A DNA stretch of 33,400 nucleotides from positions 1 to 33,400 of the IMG/VR virus record IMGVR_UViG_3300042304_000197; one strand, 5' to 3'. Below the pieces are notes generated by a model that was not told the origin of the DNA, ran no database searches, and was given only the letters and a program-made list of their open reading frames with translations. Positions within the stretch are counted from its first letter, which is position 1, and the number at the start of each line of letters is the position of its first letter. Shown piece by piece: positions 1 through 8,199 of this stretch. Position numbers and translations under genes: made by a program. The stretch is from a virus.

Positions 1-324
1 ATTCCTATCAATCCAAAATTAGCAACAGAACTACAAGACTTCTTATTAGTTGATAAGTGGAAAACTCCTACAGGAGAAACTCTTACAGACTTTGATCGTG
101 CTATCTTGGATATGAAAAGACCAGAGAATCATGCAATGAAAGTTAAAGTGGGTCTTCTTATGAAGATGTTAGAGAAAGATCCTACATTATCAACTATACA
201 AAAAACAGGTGTGACTAAAAAGTCTAACGAACTGTTTGGAGAAGTTGCAAGACAAGTAACAAAAGCTAAAGGTGCTGGAGTTACTAGTGGTTCAAAAGCT
301 AACCCTAATTCATGGTTTTTATAA
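1..324 (+). CDS. Carboxy-terminal part of a capsid-module protein (partial)
   Basis: The reading frame is open from base 1, so the gene begins left of the window; 107 residues and a TAA stop are visible. A TTG at 106 could be called as a start, but the frame continues upstream with protein-like sequence (IPINPKLATELQDFLLVDKW), so the gene is better treated as truncated by the window edge. The visible part is charged and helical, with a basic stretch near residues 76-95, and ends in SWFL. No catalytic motif is seen. It lies 35 bases upstream of the major capsid gene, so a role in head assembly is plausible from position only. I do not recognise the family. Confidence 0.75.
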   Translation: MPINPKLATELQDFLLVDKWKTPTGETLTDFDRAILDMKRPENHAMKVKVGLLMKMLEKDPTLSTIQKTGVTKKSNELFGEVARQVTKAKGAGVTSGSKANPNSWFL

Positions 325-359
325 CAAAATAATTAATAATTAACAAAAAACAAATAACA

Positions 360-1922
360 ATGGCAATTCAAACAATCCCAGGGTTAACAGGTTTTACTTA
401 TGCTCGTGTAGCGTCTATGGACAAACGTGCTGTTGGAAAACTTACAGACTCAAATCACTTGGAAAGTTTTCACTCTACTGAGCCTGCTGATTATGACAAG
501 AAAATCATTTCTTTATATACTCAAAGCTCATTGTACAGTAATGACTTTTTAGACATGATCAACAAAAGCACACCTTATTACATCGATAATAATAGTGATG
601 CTTGGAAATGGCAAGTAGCTGTTCCTTACAAATTCCCAAAAATTATTGACATTCCTGCTTCTACGCAAGATTTAATCAATGCTGGTAAAACAGGTATTGA
701 TGGTCAAGAATTTACTTTAGTATTAGATACTAATGAATTTTCTAAAAACGCAATCATCTCTGTAGGTACACGTCAGTATGGTCCTAGATTCTACGTAATC
801 AAAGATCCTGTGCCTTGGAATATGGGATTCTTGTATTCATTTACATTAGTAACTGATAACCCAACAGTTGATTTCGTAAATCCTGTATTTTTACAATATG
901 GTGTTGAATTAGAATTAGTTGATGCTGCTATTGGTGAATTTGATCAAGACTTATTAGGTCTTCCAAGATTAGGTGAGCAAATCACAATGTTTGAATCTTT
1001 AGGTTCTGCATATGGATATGAGCACAAAATCACTGAATGGGCTGATGACAAAATGATGAGAGATGCTTCTGGTAAACCATTAGATATCTTAGTATATGCT
1101 CCACAAAGAAGAAACCAATTACCATTAACTCGTAATGATGTTAAATGGGAACCGTTCATCGAATTCTGGATGCGTAAATCAATGTTAGAATTAAAAGTTA
1201 AACGTATGATCTGGGCTAAACCAGGTACAGTTAAAACTAACGGTTCTAAACAAGAATTGAAAAGAACATCTGCTGGTGTATACCACAGAATGAGAAACAA
1301 TGGTAACTTAGTACAATATAACAGAGGTGAGTTCTCTGCTAACTTAATCCGTTCTGTATTTGGAGATTTATTCTACAGACGTGTGGACGTTAAAGATAGA
1401 AGTGTTAAAATGTATACTAATGAAGCTGGATTCGATGTATTCCAACAAGCTTTAAAAACAGATGCATTAAACTCTGGATTAACTTTCATGGCAGATTCTG
1501 GAAACAGATATATGCAAGGTGAAGGACAACATATCACTTACAACTTTGCATTTGATGCAATGGTAACTCGTGAGACTGGTAGAGTTGAATTAATCCACTT
1601 AAAAGAATTAGATTTACCACAATCTAACTTAGAATTTGGACAAAACAAAAAATCTACTCCAGTATTTATGGTATTTGATGTTTCTCCAATGTCTGATGGT
1701 TCAATGGTAAACAACATCCGTGAAGTACGTATGAAGGGTGCACCTTCTATGACTTGGGGTTATATTGATGGTACTCGTCACCACTTAGGTTTTGCTAAAT
1801 CTCAAGGTATGAGTTCTGCTAATAAATTCCCAGGATACGAAATCTGGATGAAAGATAGATGTGATGTATTTATCGAAGATCTTTCTAGAACTGTGTTGAT
1901 TGAGGAAATGCCACAATTCTAA
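360..1922 (+). CDS. Major capsid protein, crAss-like
   Basis: This 520-residue protein is probably the shell-forming HK97-fold capsid protein. The assignment rests on overall resemblance to crAss-like capsid proteins (N-terminal GFTYARVASMDKRAVGKL, a middle segment with WADDKMMRD and PLDILVYAPQRRNQLPL, and a carboxy end with YEIWMKDRCDVFIEDLSRT), on a length close to that family, and on its place at the head of the structural module. No signal peptide or membrane segment is seen, and the product is soluble-looking. The ATG at 360 follows an A-rich leader with no Shine-Dalgarno motif, as is usual in Bacteroidota. A rho-independent terminator follows 12 bases after the stop, which fits a very highly expressed gene with its own transcript end. 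Confidence 0.88.
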   Translation: MAIQTIPGLTGFTYARVASMDKRAVGKLTDSNHLESFHSTEPADYDKKIISLYTQSSLYSNDFLDMINKSTPYYIDNNSDAWKWQVAVPYKFPKIIDIPASTQDLINAGKTGIDGQEFTLVLDTNEFSKNAIISVGTRQYGPRFYVIKDPVPWNMGFLYSFTLVTDNPTVDFVNPVFLQYGVELELVDAAIGEFDQDLLGLPRLGEQITMFESLGSAYGYEHKITEWADDKMMRDASGKPLDILVYAPQRRNQLPLTRNDVKWEPFIEFWMRKSMLELKVKRMIWAKPGTVKTNGSKQELKRTSAGVYHRMRNNGNLVQYNRGEFSANLIRSVFGDLFYRRVDVKDRSVKMYTNEAGFDVFQQALKTDALNSGLTFMADSGNRYMQGEGQHITYNFAFDAMVTRETGRVELIHLKELDLPQSNLEFGQNKKSTPVFMVFDVSPMSDGSMVNNIREVRMKGAPSMTWGYIDGTRHHLGFAKSQGMSSANKFPGYEIWMKDRCDVFIEDLSRTVLIEEMPQF

Positions 1923-1934
1923 TAACAAAAACGT

Positions 1935-1978
1935 AGATGTGATGCTTCCCATAATAGAACAGCACACATCTCTTTTTT
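1935..1978 (+). terminator. Rho-independent terminator after the capsid gene
   Basis: AGATGTG-(A)-TGCT at 1935-1946 pairs with AGCACACATCT at 1961-1971, giving 11 base pairs with one bulged A and a 14-base loop. It is followed by a C and six T at 1973-1978. The position directly behind the capsid stop codon supports termination or attenuation. Confidence 0.75.
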
Positions 1979-2235
1979 CCGAGAAGAATCCCCTCACCTC
2001 CTCTCCCTCCTAGAGGGGATGATTCTCAAACCTAAAGCAGAACAATATCTGGACAGCTTAACAGCAGGATTTAGTTTGGACAGTTTTAGGTATAGTGCCT
2101 AACTAAGCATTTGCCTTAGTTGTGCACTTTAAAAGAATAAACAAGAGTGTTTGATATGGATAGCATCCATGATCAGGTTCCTTCGATGGGACCACTCTAC
2201 TAAAATAAACCAAATATTATTAAATAACTACATTT
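1979..2235 (+). ncRNA. Structured intergenic region, candidate RNA element or leader
   Basis: The 313-base gap between the capsid gene and the next gene holds no convincing protein gene but is rich in secondary structure and visibly richer in G and C than its surroundings. Hairpin A (1981-2027): GAGAA-GA-ATCCCCTC pairs with GAGGGGAT-GA-TTCTC, leaving a tandem G-A mismatch. A longer-range pairing joins ACCTAAA 2030-2036 and TTTAGGT 2085-2091. Hairpin B (2094-2128): AGTGC..AACTAAG pairs with CTTAGTT..GCACT. A three-way junction lies at 2144-2198: AGAGT/ACTCT encloses ATGGAT-AGC-ATCCAT and GGTTCC-TTCGAT-GGGACC. It could be a long 5' leader of the next gene, a processed RNA, or the remnant of a lost element. 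I match it to no known RNA family. Confidence 0.45.
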
Positions 2236-3204
2236 ATGGGTAAAACAGGCAAAATTTCTACTATTAAGAGAGAATATAATAATTCTCAATTACAAACTAT
2301 GGATAGTGGATTATCGCAAAAAGGAATGACAAGAATCCCTGGAACAGGTGTATTCAAATATCCTTATAAAGAATTGGATGGAAAGTATAGAACAGGCTTA
2401 GATGAGACTGCAGCTTACATTAAAAGAATCCAAGATCCTTTAGAAAGAGAATTAGAAATTGAAAGAGTGAAAGCTCTTAGAGCAAAACTTGAGAACGAAA
2501 TAGGTGATATTGATTTAGGACCTCGTTCATCATTTTGGAACTATGGCTTATCATTATCAACAGATGACCAAACACACGTTCAGTCAGTTAAGTTGTTAGA
2601 TGGTGATAACTATTTTGATTTATCAGTTCCTTTTCAAGAAATAGCCTTTTCATGGTTGAGAGTACATCCAACTATTGCATCTTCATACCAAGCTTGGGAA
2701 AGAGGAGAATATGCTGCAGATACACAATTCTACGTTGTAGATGATGAGATTGAAAATGCAGTTATCTTCAAGAAAAAACAATTGATCAACAAAGCAATTG
2801 TTAAGTTTGATAGTATGACTCCTGAGAAGAAACGTAAAGTTGCAAGACTTTTAGGACTTCCAGTTACAGAAGATACAAAAGAAGAAGTTGTGTACAATCA
2901 AGTAGATAACGTATTGAAACAAACAGAATTCAAGAATGGTAAGTATTCAGGATTGAATCCAGTTGAAGTGTTCAATAGATTTGCTGACATGAAAGAAAGT
3001 TTACTCCATATTAAAGATTTAGTAAAACAAGCTGTTGCACACTCTATTTATAGAATCAAACCTAATGGTAAGGTTTATGAAGGTGAGTTTGAGATAGCAA
3101 AAGATGAGGAAGACTTAATTAAATTCCTTACTGATGATGATAACCAAGATGAGTTATTAACATTAGAAGGCAAATTAAAAACTAAAAAACTAGCTTCTAT
3201 TTAA
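2236..3204 (+). CDS. Conserved crAss-like virion protein, function unknown
   Basis: A 322-residue soluble, charged protein. Residues about 70-100 form a long charged helix (ERELEIERVKALRAKLENEI), and residues 195-215 are basic (TPEKKRKVARLLGLPV). The carboxy end is acidic, then basic (KLKTKKLASI). No enzyme motif or membrane segment is seen. It is the second gene after the capsid protein in a run of head genes, so an assembly or minor head role is likely. The family looks familiar from crAss-like genomes at this position, but I cannot name its function. The ATG start follows an AT-rich leader at the end of the structured intergenic region. Its stop codon lies inside a terminator-like hairpin. 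Confidence 0.8.
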   Translation: MGKTGKISTIKREYNNSQLQTMDSGLSQKGMTRIPGTGVFKYPYKELDGKYRTGLDETAAYIKRIQDPLERELEIERVKALRAKLENEIGDIDLGPRSSFWNYGLSLSTDDQTHVQSVKLLDGDNYFDLSVPFQEIAFSWLRVHPTIASSYQAWERGEYAADTQFYVVDDEIENAVIFKKKQLINKAIVKFDSMTPEKKRKVARLLGLPVTEDTKEEVVYNQVDNVLKQTEFKNGKYSGLNPVEVFNRFADMKESLLHIKDLVKQAVAHSIYRIKPNGKVYEGEFEIAKDEEDLIKFLTDDDNQDELLTLEGKLKTKKLASI

Positions 3205-3216
3205 GAGGCTAGTTTT
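3186..3216 (+). terminator. Terminator-like hairpin overlapping a stop codon
   Basis: AAAACTAGCTTCT at 3186-3198 pairs with AGAGGCTAGTTTT at 3204-3216: 13 base pairs with one G-T wobble and a 5-base loop ATTTA. The TAA stop (3202-3204) of the upstream gene sits at the loop. A-run/T-run symmetry is typical of intrinsic terminators, though only four T follow the G/C core, so it may be partial. Confidence 0.55.
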
Positions 3217-3232
3217 AAAAACATAAAAGAAT

Positions 3233-3964
3233 ATGATACCAGTAGATAGTTTATTATATAAGATCGATCAGAAACTAAATAAACTATCAACTAATGAGCA
3301 CCAACAGATTCAGTTAGAAGACAAGATCTTAGCTTTGAATGAGGCTCAGATTAAGTTGATAAAACAAAAAGTTGATGGTCTTAGTGTTACTAGTGGATTA
3401 GGAATGGATGCATTTAAAAAGCGTTATGAAGACTTACAGAGTCTTATAATGAATTATAATCATCAACCTTTAGATCTTACACTAAAGAACGTTGAATTAA
3501 ATCAATGGTGCACGTATGTGCATAATCTTACTCCACAATATATGTTCTATATAGATTCATATATTTTGGCAGATAAAGGAAGATGTAAGGATAGAAAGAT
3601 TTGGATCAATCGAGATCTTGCTAAACATGGCGATCTACAGTTTATATTAAACAATGATCATTACAAACCAAGTTTTGAATATCAAGAAACATTCAACTCT
3701 TTATCATCAGATGAGATAAGTTACTTTACAGATGGTACATTTATCCCAACAAAAGTTTACATAATGTACATGAGATATCCTCAATATATAAATAAGACAG
3801 GATACATAATGTTAGATGGGCAACCATCATTTGATCAAGATTGTGAACTTGAATTATATTTAGAAGATGAATTGTTAGACTTAACAGTACAGAATCTAGC
3901 AATGTATACTGAAAACTCTGCTGCTGTACAAAGTGCACAGTTCAGAATACAAACAAACGAATAA
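3233..3964 (+). CDS. Conserved crAss-like virion protein with N-terminal coiled coil
   Basis: This 243-residue protein begins with a heptad-like helix (residues about 8-45, VDSLLYKIDQKLNKL onward through QIQLEDKILALNEAQIKLI). This is followed by a mixed alpha/beta body rich in aromatic residues (LNQWCTYVHNLTPQYMFYID) and an acidic beta-rich end (CELELYLEDELLDLTVQN). No enzyme motif, signal peptide or membrane helix is seen. The coiled coil suggests an oligomeric structural role. Neighbours on both sides are head genes. It starts 28 bases after the preceding stop, behind a possible terminator, with a plain ATG. The precise role is not known to me. Confidence 0.78.
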   Translation: MIPVDSLLYKIDQKLNKLSTNEHQQIQLEDKILALNEAQIKLIKQKVDGLSVTSGLGMDAFKKRYEDLQSLIMNYNHQPLDLTLKNVELNQWCTYVHNLTPQYMFYIDSYILADKGRCKDRKIWINRDLAKHGDLQFILNNDHYKPSFEYQETFNSLSSDEISYFTDGTFIPTKVYIMYMRYPQYINKTGYIMLDGQPSFDQDCELELYLEDELLDLTVQNLAMYTENSAAVQSAQFRIQTNE

Positions 3965-3991
3965 ACTTTATTAACATTTAAATAAATTAAA

Positions 3992-5161
3992 ATGGCTGAT
4001 TTTTCATTAACCACGTTATTCGTGGTTCCAGTAGGGCAAACTGCACTCCCTAGCTCTGGCTCAACACAAAACTTGACTGCAGGACAAGTTGGTATTTTTA
4101 AAAGCGACTATTCGTTAGCTACTGCTGCGAACATTGCTGCTGCTCCATATTTTTATGTAGCTCAAGGTAGAACAAACACTTACTTACAAGGATCTAAAAG
4201 ATCTGACAAGATCAAAGGATGCCCTTCAGGATCTGGTTGTAGTTCAAATGTAACAGAATGGTACAAAGTATCAGGATGTCCTACAGCTGCAAACCAAATT
4301 ACTGATGTAACTGATTTCACTGTACAATGTGGAGAAACTATCACGTTAACTTTACGTGCTCACTCTTCTTACATTGATACATTGTATTTCAATGGTTTCA
4401 CTCGTTCAGTAACTATTCAAGCTCCATGTTGTAATTGTGATGACAACCCATGTGATGATGTAAGCACTAACACTATCATCAATGAGTTGATTTATCAATT
4501 AAACTTAAAAGCTCCAGGAAACAACCCTGACAACATTTCTTTCTCTACATTCTATACATTTGAAAATGTAGGTGGTACAATTTTACGTATTACAGGAAAA
4601 CCATTAACTAAATATGGACAACCTTGTGATGTAGCAGCGTTCCCTTTTGAATATGACAGAATGTCTTTCAGAACATTTGTATATTCTGGTCCAGCTACTA
4701 CTGCTGACTTTATCGTAGCAGATGCTTGTAACTTTGTTGCTCAACCAGTTATTACTCAACGTGCATCTTATGCTACAGGTACATCTGCAGAAATTGCTCA
4801 ATTAGAGAAAAACTTCTACAGCTACCAAGCAGGTTACTTGAAACACCTTTACAGAATGAATGGGTACAATGAGAACTTTGAGTCTTGGGTGTCTGATGGC
4901 GTAACTTATGATACATACTACATTAGATTTAATGAGTATAACAAATCTGAGTACCAGTGGGGTGATTATATTATGGAAGATTCTACTGTAATCATTGCTG
5001 CTCCAAACGCTTTAACAAGTGGTATTGCTGCTGCAATTGAAACTGTATTAGAAGCTGCTTTAGGAACTGTTGTTGACAATAATGCTTGTATCACTACAAC
5101 TACTACAACTTCTAGTGCTCCTGCATCAACAACAACTACTACTTCTACTCTTATCCCTTAA
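3992..5161 (+). CDS. Structural protein with poly-Thr tail, candidate capsid accessory protein
   Basis: A 389-residue, beta-rich protein. Features visible: Cys clusters GCPSGSGC (about residues 75-82) and CCNCDDNPCDD (about 148-158), an aromatic middle region (NFYSYQAGYLKHLYRMNGYN), and a carboxy-terminal tail of Thr/Ser repeats ending TTTTTSTLIP. No catalytic motif is seen. Position within the head block and regular codon use suggest an abundant virion component such as an auxiliary capsid or neck protein; this is inference. The Thr tail matches tails and linkers in five other proteins of this window. A strong hairpin follows the stop. Confidence 0.75.
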   Translation: MADFSLTTLFVVPVGQTALPSSGSTQNLTAGQVGIFKSDYSLATAANIAAAPYFYVAQGRTNTYLQGSKRSDKIKGCPSGSGCSSNVTEWYKVSGCPTAANQITDVTDFTVQCGETITLTLRAHSSYIDTLYFNGFTRSVTIQAPCCNCDDNPCDDVSTNTIINELIYQLNLKAPGNNPDNISFSTFYTFENVGGTILRITGKPLTKYGQPCDVAAFPFEYDRMSFRTFVYSGPATTADFIVADACNFVAQPVITQRASYATGTSAEIAQLEKNFYSYQAGYLKHLYRMNGYNENFESWVSDGVTYDTYYIRFNEYNKSEYQWGDYIMEDSTVIIAAPNALTSGIAAAIETVLEAALGTVVDNNACITTTTTTSSAPASTTTTTSTLIP

Positions 5162-5190
5162 GAATAAACAGTAGATAAATATTAATAACC

Positions 5191-5231
5191 TATGCCAGGG
5201 GAAAGAGGATAACTCATATTCCTCTGGCATA
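5191..5231 (+). terminator. Hairpin, probable terminator or RNA-processing site
   Basis: TATGCCAGGGGAA at 5191-5203 pairs with TTCCTCTGGCATA at 5219-5231: 13 base pairs with one G-T wobble. The loop itself contains a small GAG/CTC pair. It is followed by TTTATTTAAAA rather than a clean T run, so termination may be weak. Confidence 0.5.
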
Positions 5232-5247
5232 TTTATTTAAAACAAAC

Positions 5248-5811
5248 ATGGCAAACTTACAATTAGATATATTAGTAGTTCCTACTTACGATGTTAATAC
5301 TCTTGGTGTTGCAGATGCTTCTGTATATCCTACCAATCCTCCAGTGGTTTCAGCACCATCTGTTGAAATTGAAATACCAGGATTTGGAATTAAAATTTTA
5401 CCATTTGTTCCTAACCAATTAAATGTATTCACATCTTCTAATTTAGGAATTACAGAGCCTGGTTGTAATCAACCTCTTCCTGATGGAGTTTATAGAATTA
5501 AATATTCAGTTGCTCCTGCATATGCAAATTATGTAGAGAAGACAATTTTACGTGTTGATAGACTTCAAGAGAAGTTTGACAATGCATTTTTACAATTAAA
5601 CATGATGGAATGCGATAGAGCTCTTAAAACTCAATCTACCGTACAATTAAATACAATTAACTTCTTTATTCAAGGAGCGATTGCAGCAGCTAACAACTGT
5701 GCAGAATACGAATCAAACACATTATATACTCAAGCAGATAATATGTTAGATAACTTTTTAAAATCAAACTGTGGTTGTTCTGGTAACAACTACCAATTAA
5801 ACTTTTATTAA
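5248..5811 (+). CDS. Conserved crAss-like structural protein
   Basis: A 187-residue protein with a beta-rich first half and a helical second half. The core PLPDGVYRIKYSVAPAYANY, then helix LRVDRLQEKFDNAFLQLNMM, then LNTINFFIQGAIAAANNCA, looks like a widely shared crAss-like virion protein. It ends with NCGCSGN and an aromatic tail. No enzyme motif is present. It is packed tightly with the next two small genes (2 and 4 bases apart), suggesting co-translation and perhaps a shared assembly site at head or tail. Recognition is from memory and the exact part of the virion is uncertain. Confidence 0.8.
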   Translation: MANLQLDILVVPTYDVNTLGVADASVYPTNPPVVSAPSVEIEIPGFGIKILPFVPNQLNVFTSSNLGITEPGCNQPLPDGVYRIKYSVAPAYANYVEKTILRVDRLQEKFDNAFLQLNMMECDRALKTQSTVQLNTINFFIQGAIAAANNCAEYESNTLYTQADNMLDNFLKSNCGCSGNNYQLNFY

Positions 5812-5813
5812 TT

Positions 5814-5909
5814 ATGGCACAATGTTCAAGCTGTGGAGCTAAAGTGGGATGCGGTTGTCAATTGACAAACGGAGTGTGTGCAGCATGTGCTGCTAAACCA
5901 AATAAATAA
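5814..5909 (+). CDS. 31-residue Cys-rich mini-protein (zinc-ribbon-like)
   Basis: A short gene starting with ATG at 5814, 2 bases after the preceding stop, and ending with TAA at 5907-5909. The product has six Cys in a CSSC - CGC - CAAC arrangement (residues 4, 7, 13, 15, 22, 25), which would suit a small zinc ribbon or a disulfide knot. The start context (TTAATTATGGC) is the same as at several neighbouring genes. It is the only good reading frame in the interval between two tightly packed genes. Function is unknown; it could be a small virion cement or an assembly factor. It is easily missed by annotation because of its size. Confidence 0.7.
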   Translation: MAQCSSCGAKVGCGCQLTNGVCAACAAKPNK

Positions 5910-5913
5910 AATT

Positions 5914-6279
5914 ATGTTATCACCAAGATTAACTAATTGTCCAGAATGTGCAAACATTCCTTCTTTACTTAAAAAAATAGATTGCAAGTTAGCAGAACTT
6001 GGCAATAACTTATACAACAATATTTCATATATGTTGAACAAACCTGTTCCTTCTAGTGATATACTTCAACTAATAGGATATAGAAGAATATTACAATATA
6101 AATATATAAACCCAAACTACGCTCATAAATACTCAGTAAATATGATTGCTAGTAGAGTGATAAGACTTACTACAGGATGTGTAAGTAGATGTAATGAACC
6201 AGCACCTTGTTTAGAAGTTCCTTGTGATATTACAATTGTACCAAATCCTACAATAACTAGTACAACAACAATAGCTTAA
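5914..6279 (+). CDS. Conserved small crAss-like protein with Cys pairs and Thr tail
   Basis: A 121-residue protein. A GTG at 5878 is also in frame, but it would overlap the mini-protein gene; the ATG at 5914 has the usual ATTATG context and lies 4 bases after that gene, so I choose it. The N-terminal part has LTNCPECANIPSLLKKIDCK with a CxxC pair, followed by a helical region containing KPVPSSDILQLIGYRRILQY. Then come more Cys (CVSRCNEPAPCLEVPC) and a short Thr-rich end STTTIA. No enzyme motif is seen. It is probably a minor virion protein, by context; the family looks familiar from crAss-like phages but has no function known to me. Confidence 0.75.
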   Translation: MLSPRLTNCPECANIPSLLKKIDCKLAELGNNLYNNISYMLNKPVPSSDILQLIGYRRILQYKYINPNYAHKYSVNMIASRVIRLTTGCVSRCNEPAPCLEVPCDITIVPNPTITSTTTIA

Positions 6280-6298
6280 ATCTTTTAAAATAAATAAT

Positions 6299-7405
6299 AT
6301 GTCCAATTGCTCAAATTGTTATAACGGATGTACAGAAATTGTCTCTGACAGATGTGTTAAATATACAGGAATAGATGTTCCTGTTCTAGGAATACAAACA
6401 GGTGATTCATTATCATTTGTAGAACAAGCATTAATTACATTCCTTACATCTACATTAGATGGTACAGGAATAAAAATTGATCTTACACCTACAGTGATAT
6501 GTAATCTTGTACAACAATATCTTCCTACATGTGGAGATCTTTCTATTGTAGATATATCAAAAGCTCTTATAGAAGCTGCTTGTGATCTTCAATTGCAAAT
6601 TGATGCTATAGTTACAGACATAGTAACAATTAATAATGAATTAAATGTAATTGAAGCTGATTATACTGTAAGATGCCTTACAGTTGCAACACCTTCTATA
6701 ACACCTTCTTCAGGAACACATGCTATTCTTCAGGCTACAATAGATACATTATGTGCATTAGCTTTAGATCTTAGTACAAATTATGTAAGTATAGCTAATA
6801 TTGATACTTACATTGCAGCATATATTAGTGGATCAAGTTCATTAGTAAGTGCTAAAATGATTCCTTATGTAGCAGTTCCTTATTTCAATCCAGATCTTTC
6901 AAACTTTGATGGTACAGGAGCTGGTATAGGAAACTGGGCTAAGATTTATTTATGTAATGGAGCTAATCCAGGTGTACCTGATTTAAGAGGTAGAGTGTTA
7001 GTAGGAACCACTACAGGAATGAATGGCGGCTCTCTCAACACTGCTGTTGATCCTGCTTTAGGTAACCCTCCTTATTCATTAGGAACTACAACAGGTGTGA
7101 ATCAAGTTACACTTGGACCTACACAAATTCCTAGTCATACACATGCTATTACAAATGTTGTAAATGTGACTGATCCTGGACATACACATGCTCTTAGTAA
7201 TATTCAAAATAATACTAATGCTTTTGGAGTTAATGGATTTTTTGACCGAGCTGCTGGAGGAGCATCATCAGGATTATTAACTACTAGTTCTACTACAGGT
7301 ATTACTGTTAGTGTAAATTCTTCAGCATCTAATTTTGGTGGAAATCTTCCTCATCAAAATAATCAACCTGCAATTGGTTGTTACTATATTATATATATAC
7401 CTTAA
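6299..7405 (+). CDS. Fibre protein with C-terminal tail-collar domain
   Basis: A 368-residue protein. Residues 1-20 carry four Cys (4, 7, 11, 19). Residues 20-120 form an attachment and coiled-coil-like region (AIVTDIVTINNELNVIEADY). The carboxy half resembles the phage tail-collar family: WAKIYLCNG near 213-221, PDLRGRVLVG at 227-236, two HxH motifs at 280-282 and 295-297, and NLPHQNNQPAIGCYYIIYIP at the end. In T4 short tail fibres similar HxH motifs bind metal inside the trimer and the collar domain sits in the receptor-binding tip. A trimeric head or tail fibre recognising the host surface is therefore likely. Which end of the virion it decorates is not visible from sequence. Confidence 0.8.
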   Translation: MSNCSNCYNGCTEIVSDRCVKYTGIDVPVLGIQTGDSLSFVEQALITFLTSTLDGTGIKIDLTPTVICNLVQQYLPTCGDLSIVDISKALIEAACDLQLQIDAIVTDIVTINNELNVIEADYTVRCLTVATPSITPSSGTHAILQATIDTLCALALDLSTNYVSIANIDTYIAAYISGSSSLVSAKMIPYVAVPYFNPDLSNFDGTGAGIGNWAKIYLCNGANPGVPDLRGRVLVGTTTGMNGGSLNTAVDPALGNPPYSLGTTTGVNQVTLGPTQIPSHTHAITNVVNVTDPGHTHALSNIQNNTNAFGVNGFFDRAAGGASSGLLTTSSTTGITVSVNSSASNFGGNLPHQNNQPAIGCYYIIYIP

Positions 7406-7417
7406 TAAATCATCAAT

Positions 7418-8176
7418 ATGTCATATCCATATTTACCAGTAAATCCTTGCTGTACAAATGTAGTTTTAAATACACCTTGCGGATGTAGTTCTATTATAAC
7501 CAATACTGGTTGTAACACTAACAATCCATGTTCAACACATTTAACTGCATCTAGTACTATTGTTTATGATGGTCCTGAATTACCATGTATAGTGGCTGAA
7601 CCATGTGATACTTTGAATGTGATCTTACAAAAGATAGATGAAATTATATGCAATTTAACATTACAAGTAAATTATTTAAATAATCAAGTTACTAATATCA
7701 CTAATCAGATAATCACTATTAATGGTGATATAATTAATATAAACAATCAGTTAGATGTTTGTTGTAATGTTACAACTACCACTACCACTACTGCAGTTAA
7801 GTCTACAACAACGACTACCACTAAATTGGAACCAACTACTACTACTACCACAACAACGTTTGCTGGAGCTTGTACATGTTTCCATGTTGCTATAAATCAA
7901 GCAGATATAACTAATGCTACAGGTAATACATTCCCTGAACTTAATGGTAAAGTGTACTTACAAACTTCTAAAGATTCAGCTTGTGAAGGTGGTGATATAG
8001 CTGCAGAATACTCAACTTTCACTTCAGATGGTTTCTGTATTCTAACAAGTGAAGTAAGTTCGATACAGTTGTTCTATTATAAAGATGATGTTCCAATTTA
8101 CTATCCAGCTACAGTTAGTACATATAATGTACTGTATAGCACATGTTCAGTAAATGGAGAATGTTTACCTGTATAA
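7418..8176 (+). CDS. Fibre-like protein with Thr linkers, paralogue of the next gene
   Basis: A 252-residue protein in three parts: a Cys-rich start (Cys 11, 12, 21, 23, 32, 38); a module with PCDTLNVILQKIDEIICNLT followed by an Asn/Ile heptad stretch ending DIININNQLDVCC; and, after three Thr runs (about residues 124-147), a C-terminal domain of about 100 residues with several Cys. The middle module is clearly related to that of the gene at 8200 (CDGLNTILAKFNTIICN and DVININNQLNICC). This fits a trimeric stalk with an exchangeable tip. No enzyme motif. It is probably a surface fibre, from architecture. Confidence 0.72.
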   Translation: MSYPYLPVNPCCTNVVLNTPCGCSSIITNTGCNTNNPCSTHLTASSTIVYDGPELPCIVAEPCDTLNVILQKIDEIICNLTLQVNYLNNQVTNITNQIITINGDIININNQLDVCCNVTTTTTTTAVKSTTTTTTKLEPTTTTTTTTFAGACTCFHVAINQADITNATGNTFPELNGKVYLQTSKDSACEGGDIAAEYSTFTSDGFCILTSEVSSIQLFYYKDDVPIYYPATVSTYNVLYSTCSVNGECLPV

Positions 8177-8199
8177 AAACTAACGTTAAATAAACAAAG

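Noticed and set aside
944-1300. 118-residue minus-strand frame inside the capsid gene
   Set aside because: It lies wholly within a well-supported gene on the other strand and has no recognisable domain or start signal.
2019-2102. 27-codon frame (MILKPKAEQYLDSLTAGFSL start) in the structured gap
   Set aside because: It starts inside the right arm of a hairpin and has no homologue I recognise; chance is likely, although a leader peptide cannot be excluded.
2156-2203. 15-codon frame across the three-way junction
   Set aside because: Too short, and fully explained by the RNA stems.
1923-2235. Group I or group II intron, tRNA or hammerhead ribozyme in the structured gap
   Set aside because: No conserved catalytic core, no domain V, no cloverleaf and no hammerhead core were found.
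5878-5913. GTG start giving 12 extra residues to the gene at 5914
   Set aside because: It would overlap the Cys-rich mini-gene, and the ATG at 5914 has the normal local start context.
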